Of a DNA stretch of 64,000 nt, positions 17,789 through 25,712 are shown piece by piece. Under the pieces are notes generated by a model. It worked only from the letters and a program-made list of their open reading frames with translations, had not been told where the DNA came from and made no database searches. The stretch's first letter is position 1, and the number at the start of each line of letters is the position of its first letter. This stretch comes from Peptoniphilus_A sp001811425 (lineage in GTDB: Bacteria; Bacillota; Clostridia; Tissierellales; Peptoniphilaceae), in contig NZ_KV804728.1 of assembly GCF_001811425.1 (NCBI RefSeq), positions 33,757 through 97,756 on the forward strand, in the 5' to 3' direction. The translations under genes were made by a program, and so were the position numbers.

Positions 17789-19964
17789 TACTAATTATAA
17801 AATAGGAAAAGAAATTAATATTTGGAAAGATGGTATTGCACAAACATTAACATTTATTGTAACTGAGGATTGTAATTTAAGATGCAATTATTGTTATATT
17901 ACACATAAATCTTCAAACAAAAAAATGTCATTTGATGTAGCTAAGAAATTTATTGATTATGTACTATCAGAAGAAATGATAAGACCCAAAGGAGTTATAT
18001 TAGATTTTATAGGTGGAGAGCCACTACTTGAAATAAAACTAATTGATCAAATATGCGACTATTTTAAATTAAAAACATATCTACTAAATGATGAATGGTT
18101 TTGGGATTATAGGATTAATGTAACAACAAATGGGATCAATTATGCTAGTAAAGACGTTCAAGATTTTATAAAGAAAAATCAAGGGAAACTCGAGATTGCA
18201 ATTACGTTAGATGGTACTAGAGAAAAACATGATATGCATAGAATTTTCCCAAATGGTAAAGGTTCTTATGATGAAATAATAAAAAACATAGAATTGTACA
18301 AAAATCAATTTCAAGCTTCGACTAAAGTAACATTTGCAAGTAAAGATTTGAAATATTTAAAAGATAGTATAATTCATTTATGGGAATTAGGAATATCTGA
18401 TGTAGCAGCAAATGTAGTATTTGAAGATGTTTGGCAAGATGGAGATGAAAAGATTTTTGAAGATCAGTTAATTGAATTGGCAGACTATATCCTGGAAAAT
18501 AGACTATTTGATAAATACTCCTGTACTTTGTTTGATGAATCTATAGGGTTACCAAACAGTGAAGAGATATTAGAAACTACTTCATGTGGTGCTGGAAAGA
18601 TGATAGCAGTAGGTCCAGGAGGATCATTATATCCTTGTATGAGATATAAAGACTATTCACTAAACAATAAGAAAGAAATTACAATTGGTGATGTAGAAAA
18701 TGGTATAGATTTTGATAAAATAAGACCTTATTACCTAATAAATACCAAGCTTCAATCAGACGATGAATGCCTTAATTGTGGGATTGCAAGTGGATGTACT
18801 TCATGCTTTGGTCATAATTATGACTCAGCCAATAGTAATACAAATTTTCAAAAAGCTAAGTATATTTGTAAAATGCATAAAGCAAGAGTTAGAGCAAATA
18901 ATTATTATTTTGCGGAAATTTATAATAGGTATGGAATTAAAAGAGAAGTTAATAATGAAGGAAGAGATAAACTTTATTTTCTGTTGTCTAATTCACCAGT
19001 AAGAACTTGTGCTAGTAGTGAAAATAGAGGTGGAACTACTATTATGTCTATTGAAACTATAATACAAGGATTAGAATATGCTAGAAATAATTTCTTAAGA
19101 CCAGTATTTATACACAATAAAAATGGATTATCGTTTGATATTAAAAAAATCAATTTAAAAGGACATAATATTTTACATATTTGCTCAGTAAAAAATCAAA
19201 TAGATATAAGAAGAATAACTGATAATTACATACTCGTACTTGAAGCAGATAAGGACGAAAAAAATATTCAAAATATGGACTTTGAAAAAAACATTATATT
19301 AAATATTTCATTTAGAGATATAAGCAATATGAATAGAATTGTAACGAGTATCTTTGAGAAAACTGATAGGATTAATCTCAATATATTAGATTTTGATAAA
19401 CAATTCGATCTTATATTATATGAAAAACAGCTCAAAAAAATTTCTGAATATATTTATCAAAAGTTTGTCAGTGAAGGCGTGATTAAAGAGCTAAATATGA
19501 TAACTGATGAATTATTTATGAGAGAAAAAGAATTATGCGATAGTGGTTTAAATTCTTTTACACTTTCAAGTAATGGAAAATTTTATATCTGTCCAGAATT
19601 TTATTTTAACTCACCATTAGATGATATTGGTAATTTAAAAGATGGAATAAAGGAAAAATATAACAGTCATTTATATTCGGAAGAATATTCTCCTCTTTGC
19701 AATAAATGTAGTATTTGCCATTGTAATTCTTGTAGTTTCGAAAATTATATAAATACAAATGAAGTTAATATACCGCCTAAGAATTCATGTGTAAAATCTA
19801 GCATTGAATATAGAGTATCTTATGAATTACAGAAAAAATTATCAAAGTTAATGGACTTTGATAGATATATAAAACCATTAAATTATTTAGATCCATTTGT
19901 TGATGTTTTAGAAAAAAATCCTGTAAATGGAATTTTAAATAAAAAATACTTGGAGGATAACTAA
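17778..19964 (+). CDS. CXXX-repeat radical SAM peptide maturase, copy 1
   Basis: A 728-residue radical SAM enzyme. CNLRCNYC (Cys32, 36, 39) binds the cluster and FIGGEPLL is the glycine motif. A Cys-rich auxiliary-cluster domain follows at about 270-375 (TSCGAGKM, LYPCMRYK, ECLNCGIASGCTSC, YICKMHK). Residues ~385-728 are a second domain ending in another Cys set (FYICPEF, LCNKCSICHCNSC, SCVKSS) that looks like a SPASM fold without a radical SAM core. This arrangement matches my memory of the CXXX-repeat maturase families, here fused in one chain. Its close homologue at 21025 shares both halves. It acts on CXXX-repeat precursors, probably that at 17624. Confidence 0.85.
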   Translation: MINNTNYKIGKEINIWKDGIAQTLTFIVTEDCNLRCNYCYITHKSSNKKMSFDVAKKFIDYVLSEEMIRPKGVILDFIGGEPLLEIKLIDQICDYFKLKTYLLNDEWFWDYRINVTTNGINYASKDVQDFIKKNQGKLEIAITLDGTREKHDMHRIFPNGKGSYDEIIKNIELYKNQFQASTKVTFASKDLKYLKDSIIHLWELGISDVAANVVFEDVWQDGDEKIFEDQLIELADYILENRLFDKYSCTLFDESIGLPNSEEILETTSCGAGKMIAVGPGGSLYPCMRYKDYSLNNKKEITIGDVENGIDFDKIRPYYLINTKLQSDDECLNCGIASGCTSCFGHNYDSANSNTNFQKAKYICKMHKARVRANNYYFAEIYNRYGIKREVNNEGRDKLYFLLSNSPVRTCASSENRGGTTIMSIETIIQGLEYARNNFLRPVFIHNKNGLSFDIKKINLKGHNILHICSVKNQIDIRRITDNYILVLEADKDEKNIQNMDFEKNIILNISFRDISNMNRIVTSIFEKTDRINLNILDFDKQFDLILYEKQLKKISEYIYQKFVSEGVIKELNMITDELFMREKELCDSGLNSFTLSSNGKFYICPEFYFNSPLDDIGNLKDGIKEKYNSHLYSEEYSPLCNKCSICHCNSCSFENYINTNEVNIPPKNSCVKSSIEYRVSYELQKKLSKLMDFDRYIKPLNYLDPFVDVLEKNPVNGILNKKYLEDN

Positions 19965-19965
19965 G

Positions 19966-20232
19966 TTGAAAGAAGTTGGAACATTAACACAGGAAGAATG
20001 TAGTCATATAGAAGAGCTTCTTGAAAAGAAAATAGCTTTAGAAAACCTGTTGAAAATTTTATTTGAAAGTCAAAAAATTTATAAAAAAGTAAATAGAGAT
20101 TATAAGAATATAGTAGAAGAATATGAGAAATGGTGGAGAGATACATCCGATAAATATATGTGGGAAAGTACTGAAAATTCTTTTTGGTCAATTGATTTTA
20201 AATCTAGAAAAGTATATTTAGTAGATGAATAA
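19966..20232 (+). CDS. CXXX-repeat peptide modification accessory protein, copy 1
   Basis: An 88-residue protein starting at TTG; GGAGG lies nine bases upstream. The N-terminal half is a helical hairpin with IEELLEKKIALENLL. The C-terminal half carries WW (residues 63-64), KYMWE and WSIDF, all conserved in its homologue at 23197. It has no catalytic or metal-binding residues visible and looks like a small partner or chaperone for the maturase. It recalls the family called CXXX repeat peptide modification system protein. It lies one base after the maturase stop, in the same operon. Confidence 0.78.
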   Translation: MKEVGTLTQEECSHIEELLEKKIALENLLKILFESQKIYKKVNRDYKNIVEEYEKWWRDTSDKYMWESTENSFWSIDFKSRKVYLVDE

Positions 20233-20824
20233 TATGTATAATTGGCGTGAACATAAAATAATAATTGACAAATTTATATTATCACAGAAAAAGAAAATTA
20301 TATATTTAATAATAGTCATACTATTAGGAATAATTGCAAGTATGGCGATTCCTTATATATTTGGAAAAATTATTGATTTAATAGTAATAAAAGATTTGCA
20401 ATTAGTATTAAAGTTTATTCTTATAAGTCTATCTTTAAATATATTTCAAAGTTTAAGCAGTATTTTGGAGGAATGGATAGGAAATATATTATCTGTAGAT
20501 TGTTCAAATAGTATAAAAGAAGCGATGTTCTCTAAAATATTAGATACGAGATGTGAATTTTTAAATTTGTATAGTGAAGGAGAACTTGTAAGCAGAATAG
20601 AAAATACAGGTGATAAAATTGTCAGTTTCTATATAGATTTATTTTCAAGCATAGTAATGATCATGTTTAGCATCATTATATTTGTCTATATTATGATTAG
20701 GATATCATTAAAGTTATTTATAATTGCAATTATATTACTTCCGTTGACCTACGTAATTAACTATATATTCAAAAGGACTATTATTAGTAAACAAAGATAT
20801 GCACAAAAGTTAGCAGATTTTTGA
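20225..20824 (+). pseudogene. Truncated ABC exporter of CXXX module 1
   Basis: The 199 residues correspond to the first third of the exporter at 23464: shared phrases are IPYIFGKIIDLI against EPYIFGKIIDQI, and KLFIIAIILLPLTYVINYIFKR against the matching helix. The frame then runs directly into regulon motif copy D and stops ten bases after it, so the rest of the membrane domain and the whole ATPase are missing. It starts eight bases inside the accessory gene. The product cannot transport; module 1 must borrow another exporter. Confidence 0.85.
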
Positions 20825-20842
20825 ATTTGTTTTAGTTATCAT
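20802..20842 (+). promoter_or_regulatory. Regulon motif copy D and -10 box inside the truncated exporter
   Basis: CACAAAAGTTAGC at 20802-20814, TATCAT at 20837-20842 (22-bp gap). The leader carries the hairpin TTGGGGA (20877-20883) with TCCTCAA (20887-20893), as after copy B, and a perfect 14-bp palindrome AGTGCATATGCACT at 20948-20961. Confidence 0.62.
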
Positions 20843-21024
20843 ATGATTAGGAAGGCGAGAAAAGTTAAATTGGAGTTTGGGGATACTCCTCAACAAGTAA
20901 GAATTAAGACAATTAAGGTAAAAATAACAAGCTATTAATTTTCTATGAGTGCATATGCACTTGCTGTGTTTGCTATATTAGCTACACTAAACTAATTATT
21001 TTTAATGATTGAGGAGGACATGAA

Positions 21025-23193
21025 ATGGCAAAAATGTATTCAGTTGGAGCTGGGGTTAAAGAGTGGAAAAATGGCATATCACAAAATATAACTTTTGTTG
21101 TAACAGAAGATTGCAACTTAAGATGTAAATATTGTTATATTTGTCATAAAAGTCCTGGAAAATCAATGAGCTTTGAGGTCGCTAAAAAATTTATAGATTA
21201 TATTCTTAGTGATGAAATTTATAGACCAGAAGCAGTGGTTCTTGATTTTATTGGTGGAGAACCTTTATTAGAAATAGAATTAATTGATAGAATATGTGAT
21301 TATTTTATAGTATCAGCTTATAACAAAGGCTCATCATGGTGGTGGAATTATAGAATTTCAATGACCACAAATGGTATAAATTATGATTCTGGGAAAGTTC
21401 AAGCATTTATAAAAAAATATTATGAAAAGTTAAACATTTCTATAACCTTAGATGGTAATAAGGAAAAACACGATTTACAAAGAGTATTTCCAGATGGTAG
21501 GGGTTCTTATGATTTCGTTAAGAAAAATATGGATTTATTATTAACACAGTTTACTGGGGCAACTAAAGTAACATTCGCGAGTGATGATCTTCCGTTTTTG
21601 AAAGATAGTATTATTGAGTTGTGGAATAATGGAATAACTGAAGTTGCTGCAAATGTTGTTTTTGAAGATGTATGGAAAGATAATGATGACAAGATTTTTG
21701 AACAACAATTAATAAGTTTAGCAGATTATATTTTGGAAAATAAACTATATAACAGATATTCTTGCACTTTATTTGATGATTATATTGGAGAGCCTTATTC
21801 AAAAGAACAGTTAAGTATGACAAGCTGTGGGGCTGGGAAAATGATAGCAGTCGATGGATATGGTAAAATATTTCCTTGCATGAGATATAAATCGTATTCT
21901 TTAAATCATCATGAAGAATGGGTTATTGGAGATGTGGATAATGGAATAAATTTTGAAAAATTAAGACCTTTTATAGGAGCTACAATAGCATTACAGAGTG
22001 ATGAAGAATGCCTGAATTGCAATGTAGCTACGGGGTGTAGTTTTTGCTTAGGATTAAATTATGATGAAGCTAAAACTCCAACAAACTATGAAAGAAATAA
22101 ATATATTTGTAAAATGCATAAAGCTAGAGTTAGAGCTAATAATTATTATTTTTCAAAGTTATATAATTTGTTTGGCATTGAAAGAAAAAATTTCAAAAAT
22201 GAACAGTATAAATTGTATTTTCTTTTGAGTAACAACTACATAAACTATTGTTCAGAAGATGCAGGATCTAATAAAAGCATTCAATACATGGATAAAGAAA
22301 TTATAAGAAAAGGGCTTGAGTTTGCATATAAAAACTTTATGTCCCCTGTTTTTGTACATGATAAAAACAGTATTAAGATTAGATGGGAGGAGTATTATGA
22401 CAATTTTAGAATACTGCATATTATTCCTTATAGTTTGAAGAAACAAATACCAAAGGAATTTAAGAATATACTTTTTGTATTGGATGATTCATGTGATATT
22501 AATGATGAATTTTTAAGTAATTGTATATTGAATATAGATTCTTCCAAGATATTAGATATGCATAAAAAAGTAATACACGTTTTAAAATTTGTTGATAGAG
22601 TTAATATAAATATTGTAAATTTTAAGAAAAATTTTGAAATTGAGACTTATAAGAACGAGTTAAAGATAATTTCTGAATTTATTGCGAAAGAATTTAGAAA
22701 AACTAATAAATTGAAAGAGGTTAATGTAATAACAGACGATATATTTATAAATGAATTTTGTAATTGTTCAGCTGGAGATAAGAGCATAACATTATCTCCA
22801 AAAGGAAACTTTTATGTTTGCCAAGGGTTTTATTCAAAAGAACCTAATAATATAATTGGAGATGTTGAAAATGGTCTAAATAACTTTTGTAATAAGCAAT
22901 TATTTACTATGAATTATGCTGCATTATGCAGAGAATGTAATGTATTTCATTGCTCATTCTGTGTATATAATAATTATAAAGAAACTGGAGAAGTAAATAT
23001 TTCATCGTCTTTTCAGTGTATAAAATCTCATGTTGAAAAAGAAATTGGAGATCAATTAAAGCAAGAGTTAGAGATTGCAAGAGAGCAGAAAAAGAATATA
23101 GACAATAAATATTATAGGGATAATATTGAAAGAATAATGGAGTTAAATAATTTAGCCAAGAGGGGAATTTTAAAAAACATTGTGGAGGTGTAG
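21025..23193 (+). CDS. CXXX-repeat radical SAM peptide maturase, copy 2
   Basis: A 722-residue homologue of the enzyme at 17778, recognisable along its whole length. It has CNLRCKYC (Cys32, 36, 39), FIGGEPLL, a Cys-rich auxiliary domain (TSCGAGKM, FPCMRYK, ECLNCNVATGCSFC, YICKMHK) and a C-terminal domain with its own Cys set (FYVCQGF, LCRECNVFHCSFC, QCIKSH). GAGGAGG lies before ATG 21025. The radical SAM half is closer between copies than the C-terminal half, which suggests the second half adapts to the precursor. It acts with the 88-residue partner and, by position, on the two precursors after the exporter. Confidence 0.86.
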   Translation: MAKMYSVGAGVKEWKNGISQNITFVVTEDCNLRCKYCYICHKSPGKSMSFEVAKKFIDYILSDEIYRPEAVVLDFIGGEPLLEIELIDRICDYFIVSAYNKGSSWWWNYRISMTTNGINYDSGKVQAFIKKYYEKLNISITLDGNKEKHDLQRVFPDGRGSYDFVKKNMDLLLTQFTGATKVTFASDDLPFLKDSIIELWNNGITEVAANVVFEDVWKDNDDKIFEQQLISLADYILENKLYNRYSCTLFDDYIGEPYSKEQLSMTSCGAGKMIAVDGYGKIFPCMRYKSYSLNHHEEWVIGDVDNGINFEKLRPFIGATIALQSDEECLNCNVATGCSFCLGLNYDEAKTPTNYERNKYICKMHKARVRANNYYFSKLYNLFGIERKNFKNEQYKLYFLLSNNYINYCSEDAGSNKSIQYMDKEIIRKGLEFAYKNFMSPVFVHDKNSIKIRWEEYYDNFRILHIIPYSLKKQIPKEFKNILFVLDDSCDINDEFLSNCILNIDSSKILDMHKKVIHVLKFVDRVNINIVNFKKNFEIETYKNELKIISEFIAKEFRKTNKLKEVNVITDDIFINEFCNCSAGDKSITLSPKGNFYVCQGFYSKEPNNIIGDVENGLNNFCNKQLFTMNYAALCRECNVFHCSFCVYNNYKETGEVNISSSFQCIKSHVEKEIGDQLKQELEIAREQKKNIDNKYYRDNIERIMELNNLAKRGILKNIVEV

Positions 23194-23196
23194 AAA

Positions 23197-23463
23197 ATGA
23201 AAAAAGTAGGAATGGTCACAGATAAAGAAAAAGATGAAATCGAAGAACTTTATGACAAAAAAATAGCTATTGAAAAATTATTAAGTTTAGCGACATCTAA
23301 TAACAATAATGAACTATACGGAAAAGCTATTGAGGATTATACTAAGGTTAATAAAAAATTTGATGAATGGTGGGCTAAAATGGGAGAAAAATACCAATGG
23401 CAAGGCAATGAGAACGGGCAATGGAGTATTAATTTTGATACATGTGAGGTATTTCTAATATAA
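23197..23463 (+). CDS. CXXX-repeat peptide modification accessory protein, copy 2
   Basis: An 88-residue homologue of the protein at 19966, with IEELYDKKIAIEKLL, the WW pair, KYQWQ and WSINF in the same places. A GGAGG site overlaps the maturase's last codons, giving tight coupling. The gene ends exactly at the exporter start. It is probably a binding partner of the maturase or precursor; no enzyme motif is visible. Confidence 0.78.
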   Translation: MKKVGMVTDKEKDEIEELYDKKIAIEKLLSLATSNNNNELYGKAIEDYTKVNKKFDEWWAKMGEKYQWQGNENGQWSINFDTCEVFLI

Positions 23464-25200
23464 ATGGTTGAGACCAATTTTTTAAAAATAAGCCGAAATA
23501 TATATAAAACATTTATTACTCAAGAAAGGTTAAAAATGTTTATACTAATCGCAATAATATTCATGGGGATATTATCAAATAGTATAGAACCGTATATATT
23601 TGGTAAAATAATAGATCAAATAACAGTATTAAATATATATGAATTAAAAAAATATATTTTAAGTTATTTTTTTATAAGTCTCATATCATTAGTTTTAAGT
23701 ATTTTAGAGACCATATATGCTCAAAATTTAATTATAAATATAACTAATAATTTAAAAAGTATGGTTTTTAAAGATGTTTTAAAAATTAGAGTTAAAAATT
23801 TAGAGAAAAAAGAGCGTGGAGGACTATTTGAACGTTTGGAAGGCGATACTCAAAAAGTGATATCCTTTTACATAGATGTGGTTTCAAGTAGCATAGTTAT
23901 AATAGTTAACTTAGCTGTTGCAACATATTTTATGCTAAAAATATCTTTTAAACTAGCCATGTTTTCCATGCTATTTATACCAATTTCTTTTTTAATTAAC
24001 ATATATTTTAAAAGGAAGAAAACAATTATACAGATGGAATTAAAAAAATTTTATGATAAATATATTGGTTTTGCGATGTTTTCTATTTATCATATTGAAG
24101 ATTATAAAGTATATAGATTAGAACAAAATTCATTAAATAAATTTAATGAATACTTAATTAAGTATAAGCATATATTGATGAAGGATGTTAAAAACCATCA
24201 ATTGTCAGAAGGATTAAAAGATTTTTTTTCAATAGTATTCAATATAGGGAATTTATATTTAGCTAGTAAGTTTATTTTTAAGAAGAATTTAACGATAGGT
24301 CTATATATAGCTTTTAATAGTTATGCTGTAAAATTATTTTCTGCGATAAATAATATAATGAATTTAAACATGGATGCAGGTGGAGTAATTGTAAGTATAG
24401 AAAGATTAAATAATATTATAAGTGAAGAAAAAGAAGAAAATCCTATAAATAATGTTAGTATAAAAACAACAGATGTCTCAATACTTTTAGAGAAACTTAG
24501 TTTTGGTTATGAAAAAAATAAAGTTTTAAGAGAAGTAAATTTAAAAATTTATAGACATGGTTTATATTCTATTGTTGGTGAAAACGGATGTGGTAAAAGT
24601 ACATTGTTAAAATTATTAGTAAAATTTTATGATAGGGATTCGGGAAAAATTTTCATAAATAATCAAGATATTGATTATTTAAAATATGAGGAGATTAGAA
24701 AAAACATATTATATATACCAAAGGAAAATTTTATATTGAATGAAAGTATATATGATAATTTAACAATAGCGGATGATAAAATATCAATTAAAGAAGTAGA
24801 AAAGGCATGTAGAAAAGTAGATCTTCATGACACAATAATAAAAACTTACAATGGATATAATAGTATTTTAGGAACAAATGGAATTAATTTTTCAAGTGGA
24901 CAAGAACAAAAACTTATGTTAGCACGAATTCTTTTAAGTAAAGCACCGATAATTATTATAGATGAAATAACTGCGAATTTGGATGGATATGCAGAAAAAG
25001 AAGCTATAACTATAATACATGAAATCTCAAAAACAAAAATAGTCATAGCAGTTACTCATAGTTTAAATGTTGCTAAAGCTAGTGATGGAGTGTTTGTTTT
25101 AGATAATGGCTATATTGATAATTATGGAGACCATTTAAGCTTAATACAATCATCAGAAATGTATAAAAAGCTATTTGAGAACTATAATTCAATCAAATAA
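23464..25200 (+). CDS. ABC exporter of CXXX module 2 (complete)
   Basis: This 578-residue permease-ATPase starts at the base after the accessory gene's stop codon. The membrane domain covers ~20-330. The ATPase has Walker A GENGCGKSTL, a variant signature FSSGQEQKL, Walker B IIIIDEITANLD and H-loop AVTHSL. There is no peptidase domain. It probably exports the modified CXXX peptides of both modules, as the module-1 exporter is truncated. The aligned start of the truncated copy shows where the cut fell, at about residue 200 of 578. Confidence 0.85.
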   Translation: MVETNFLKISRNIYKTFITQERLKMFILIAIIFMGILSNSIEPYIFGKIIDQITVLNIYELKKYILSYFFISLISLVLSILETIYAQNLIINITNNLKSMVFKDVLKIRVKNLEKKERGGLFERLEGDTQKVISFYIDVVSSSIVIIVNLAVATYFMLKISFKLAMFSMLFIPISFLINIYFKRKKTIIQMELKKFYDKYIGFAMFSIYHIEDYKVYRLEQNSLNKFNEYLIKYKHILMKDVKNHQLSEGLKDFFSIVFNIGNLYLASKFIFKKNLTIGLYIAFNSYAVKLFSAINNIMNLNMDAGGVIVSIERLNNIISEEKEENPINNVSIKTTDVSILLEKLSFGYEKNKVLREVNLKIYRHGLYSIVGENGCGKSTLLKLLVKFYDRDSGKIFINNQDIDYLKYEEIRKNILYIPKENFILNESIYDNLTIADDKISIKEVEKACRKVDLHDTIIKTYNGYNSILGTNGINFSSGQEQKLMLARILLSKAPIIIIDEITANLDGYAEKEAITIIHEISKTKIVIAVTHSLNVAKASDGVFVLDNGYIDNYGDHLSLIQSSEMYKKLFENYNSIK

Positions 25201-25236
25201 TAGTTTATTATAAATAAATTTCAAGGAGGTGTAAAA

Positions 25237-25401
25237 ATGAATAATTACGAAAGTAAGATAAGTGTATCTAATGATAATATATTATTTTCAGGATGCACGG
25301 GATGTAAAGGGAGCTGTAAGGGAGCTTGTACAGGTAGTTGCAGAGGAAACTGTTCAGGAAATTGCAAAGGTTCTTGTGTAAGCAAATCAGCATGGAGTTA
25401 A
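25237..25401 (+). CDS. CXXX-repeat RiPP precursor 2a
   Basis: A 54-residue peptide with an AAGGAGGTG site. Cysteines at 20, then 23, 27, 31, 35, 39, 43 and 47: seven in exact four-residue spacing plus one offset. The spacers are mostly Gly with Lys, Ser, Asn or Arg, so the core is a positively charged Cys-Gly repeat. YESKI at 4-8 matches the other precursors' leaders. The position after the exporter differs from module 1, where the precursor comes first. Confidence 0.8.
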   Translation: MNNYESKISVSNDNILFSGCTGCKGSCKGACTGSCRGNCSGNCKGSCVSKSAWS

Positions 25402-25431
25402 TTTTTTAAAAATTTTTTAGGAGGACAGTTT

Positions 25432-25620
25432 ATGAGTACGTATAGTAGTAAAATAAGTGAAAATAATACAGAAAATGTTGCAATGTTTACATGTGGATTA
25501 ACTTGTAAAGATGGATGCAGATACAATTGTTACGGACATTGTTCAGGAGATTGTTCTGGGTCTTGTAAATCAGACTGTATGTATTCATGCAGTAGTTCAT
25601 GTAGTGGTAAATCTAAGTAA
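25432..25620 (+). CDS. CXXX-repeat RiPP precursor 2b
   Basis: A 62-residue peptide with AGGAGGACAG upstream. Ten cysteines at 21, 25, 29, 33, 37, 41, 45, 49, 53 and 57, a perfect four-residue period, with spacers containing Tyr, His, Gly, Ser, Lys and Asp. The leader has YSSKI at 4-8. It is 30 bases after precursor 2a and probably co-transcribed. The two cores differ in charge and aromatic content, suggesting a two-peptide product or two separate ones. Confidence 0.82.
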   Translation: MSTYSSKISENNTENVAMFTCGLTCKDGCRYNCYGHCSGDCSGSCKSDCMYSCSSSCSGKSK

Positions 25621-25626
25621 TTTTTT

Positions 25627-25694
25627 ATTGAAATTAATGTGGGTATTTTATTAACATTTTATATGTTTATAAAATTATCTGCATTAATTTCAAT
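25627..25694 (+). repeat. 13-bp perfect inverted repeat before the BceAB-like genes
   Basis: ATTGAAATTAATG (25627-25639) and its exact reverse complement (25682-25694) enclose 42 AT-rich bases, directly before the permease gene. It may be an operator, a folded leader, or processing signal between the precursors and the resistance genes. Confidence 0.6.
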
Positions 25695-25712
25695 TGTAAT
25701 AAGGTATTATTG

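Noticed and set aside
18763..19002. A 79-codon frame inside the first CXXX maturase
   Set aside because: It lies wholly within the conserved radical SAM protein in another frame, without a ribosome site.
20843..20938. A 31-codon frame in the leader after motif D
   Set aside because: Its ATG lies within or before the expected transcript start, and the matching stretch after motif B has stop codons.
20945..20995. A 16-codon frame over the AGTGCATATGCACT palindrome
   Set aside because: No ribosome-binding site; the palindrome itself explains the sequence better.
25237..25620. Repetitive DNA that might be a CRISPR or tandem-repeat array
   Set aside because: The periodicity of 12 bases is the Cys-x-x-x coding pattern of two precursors with proper starts and ribosome sites.
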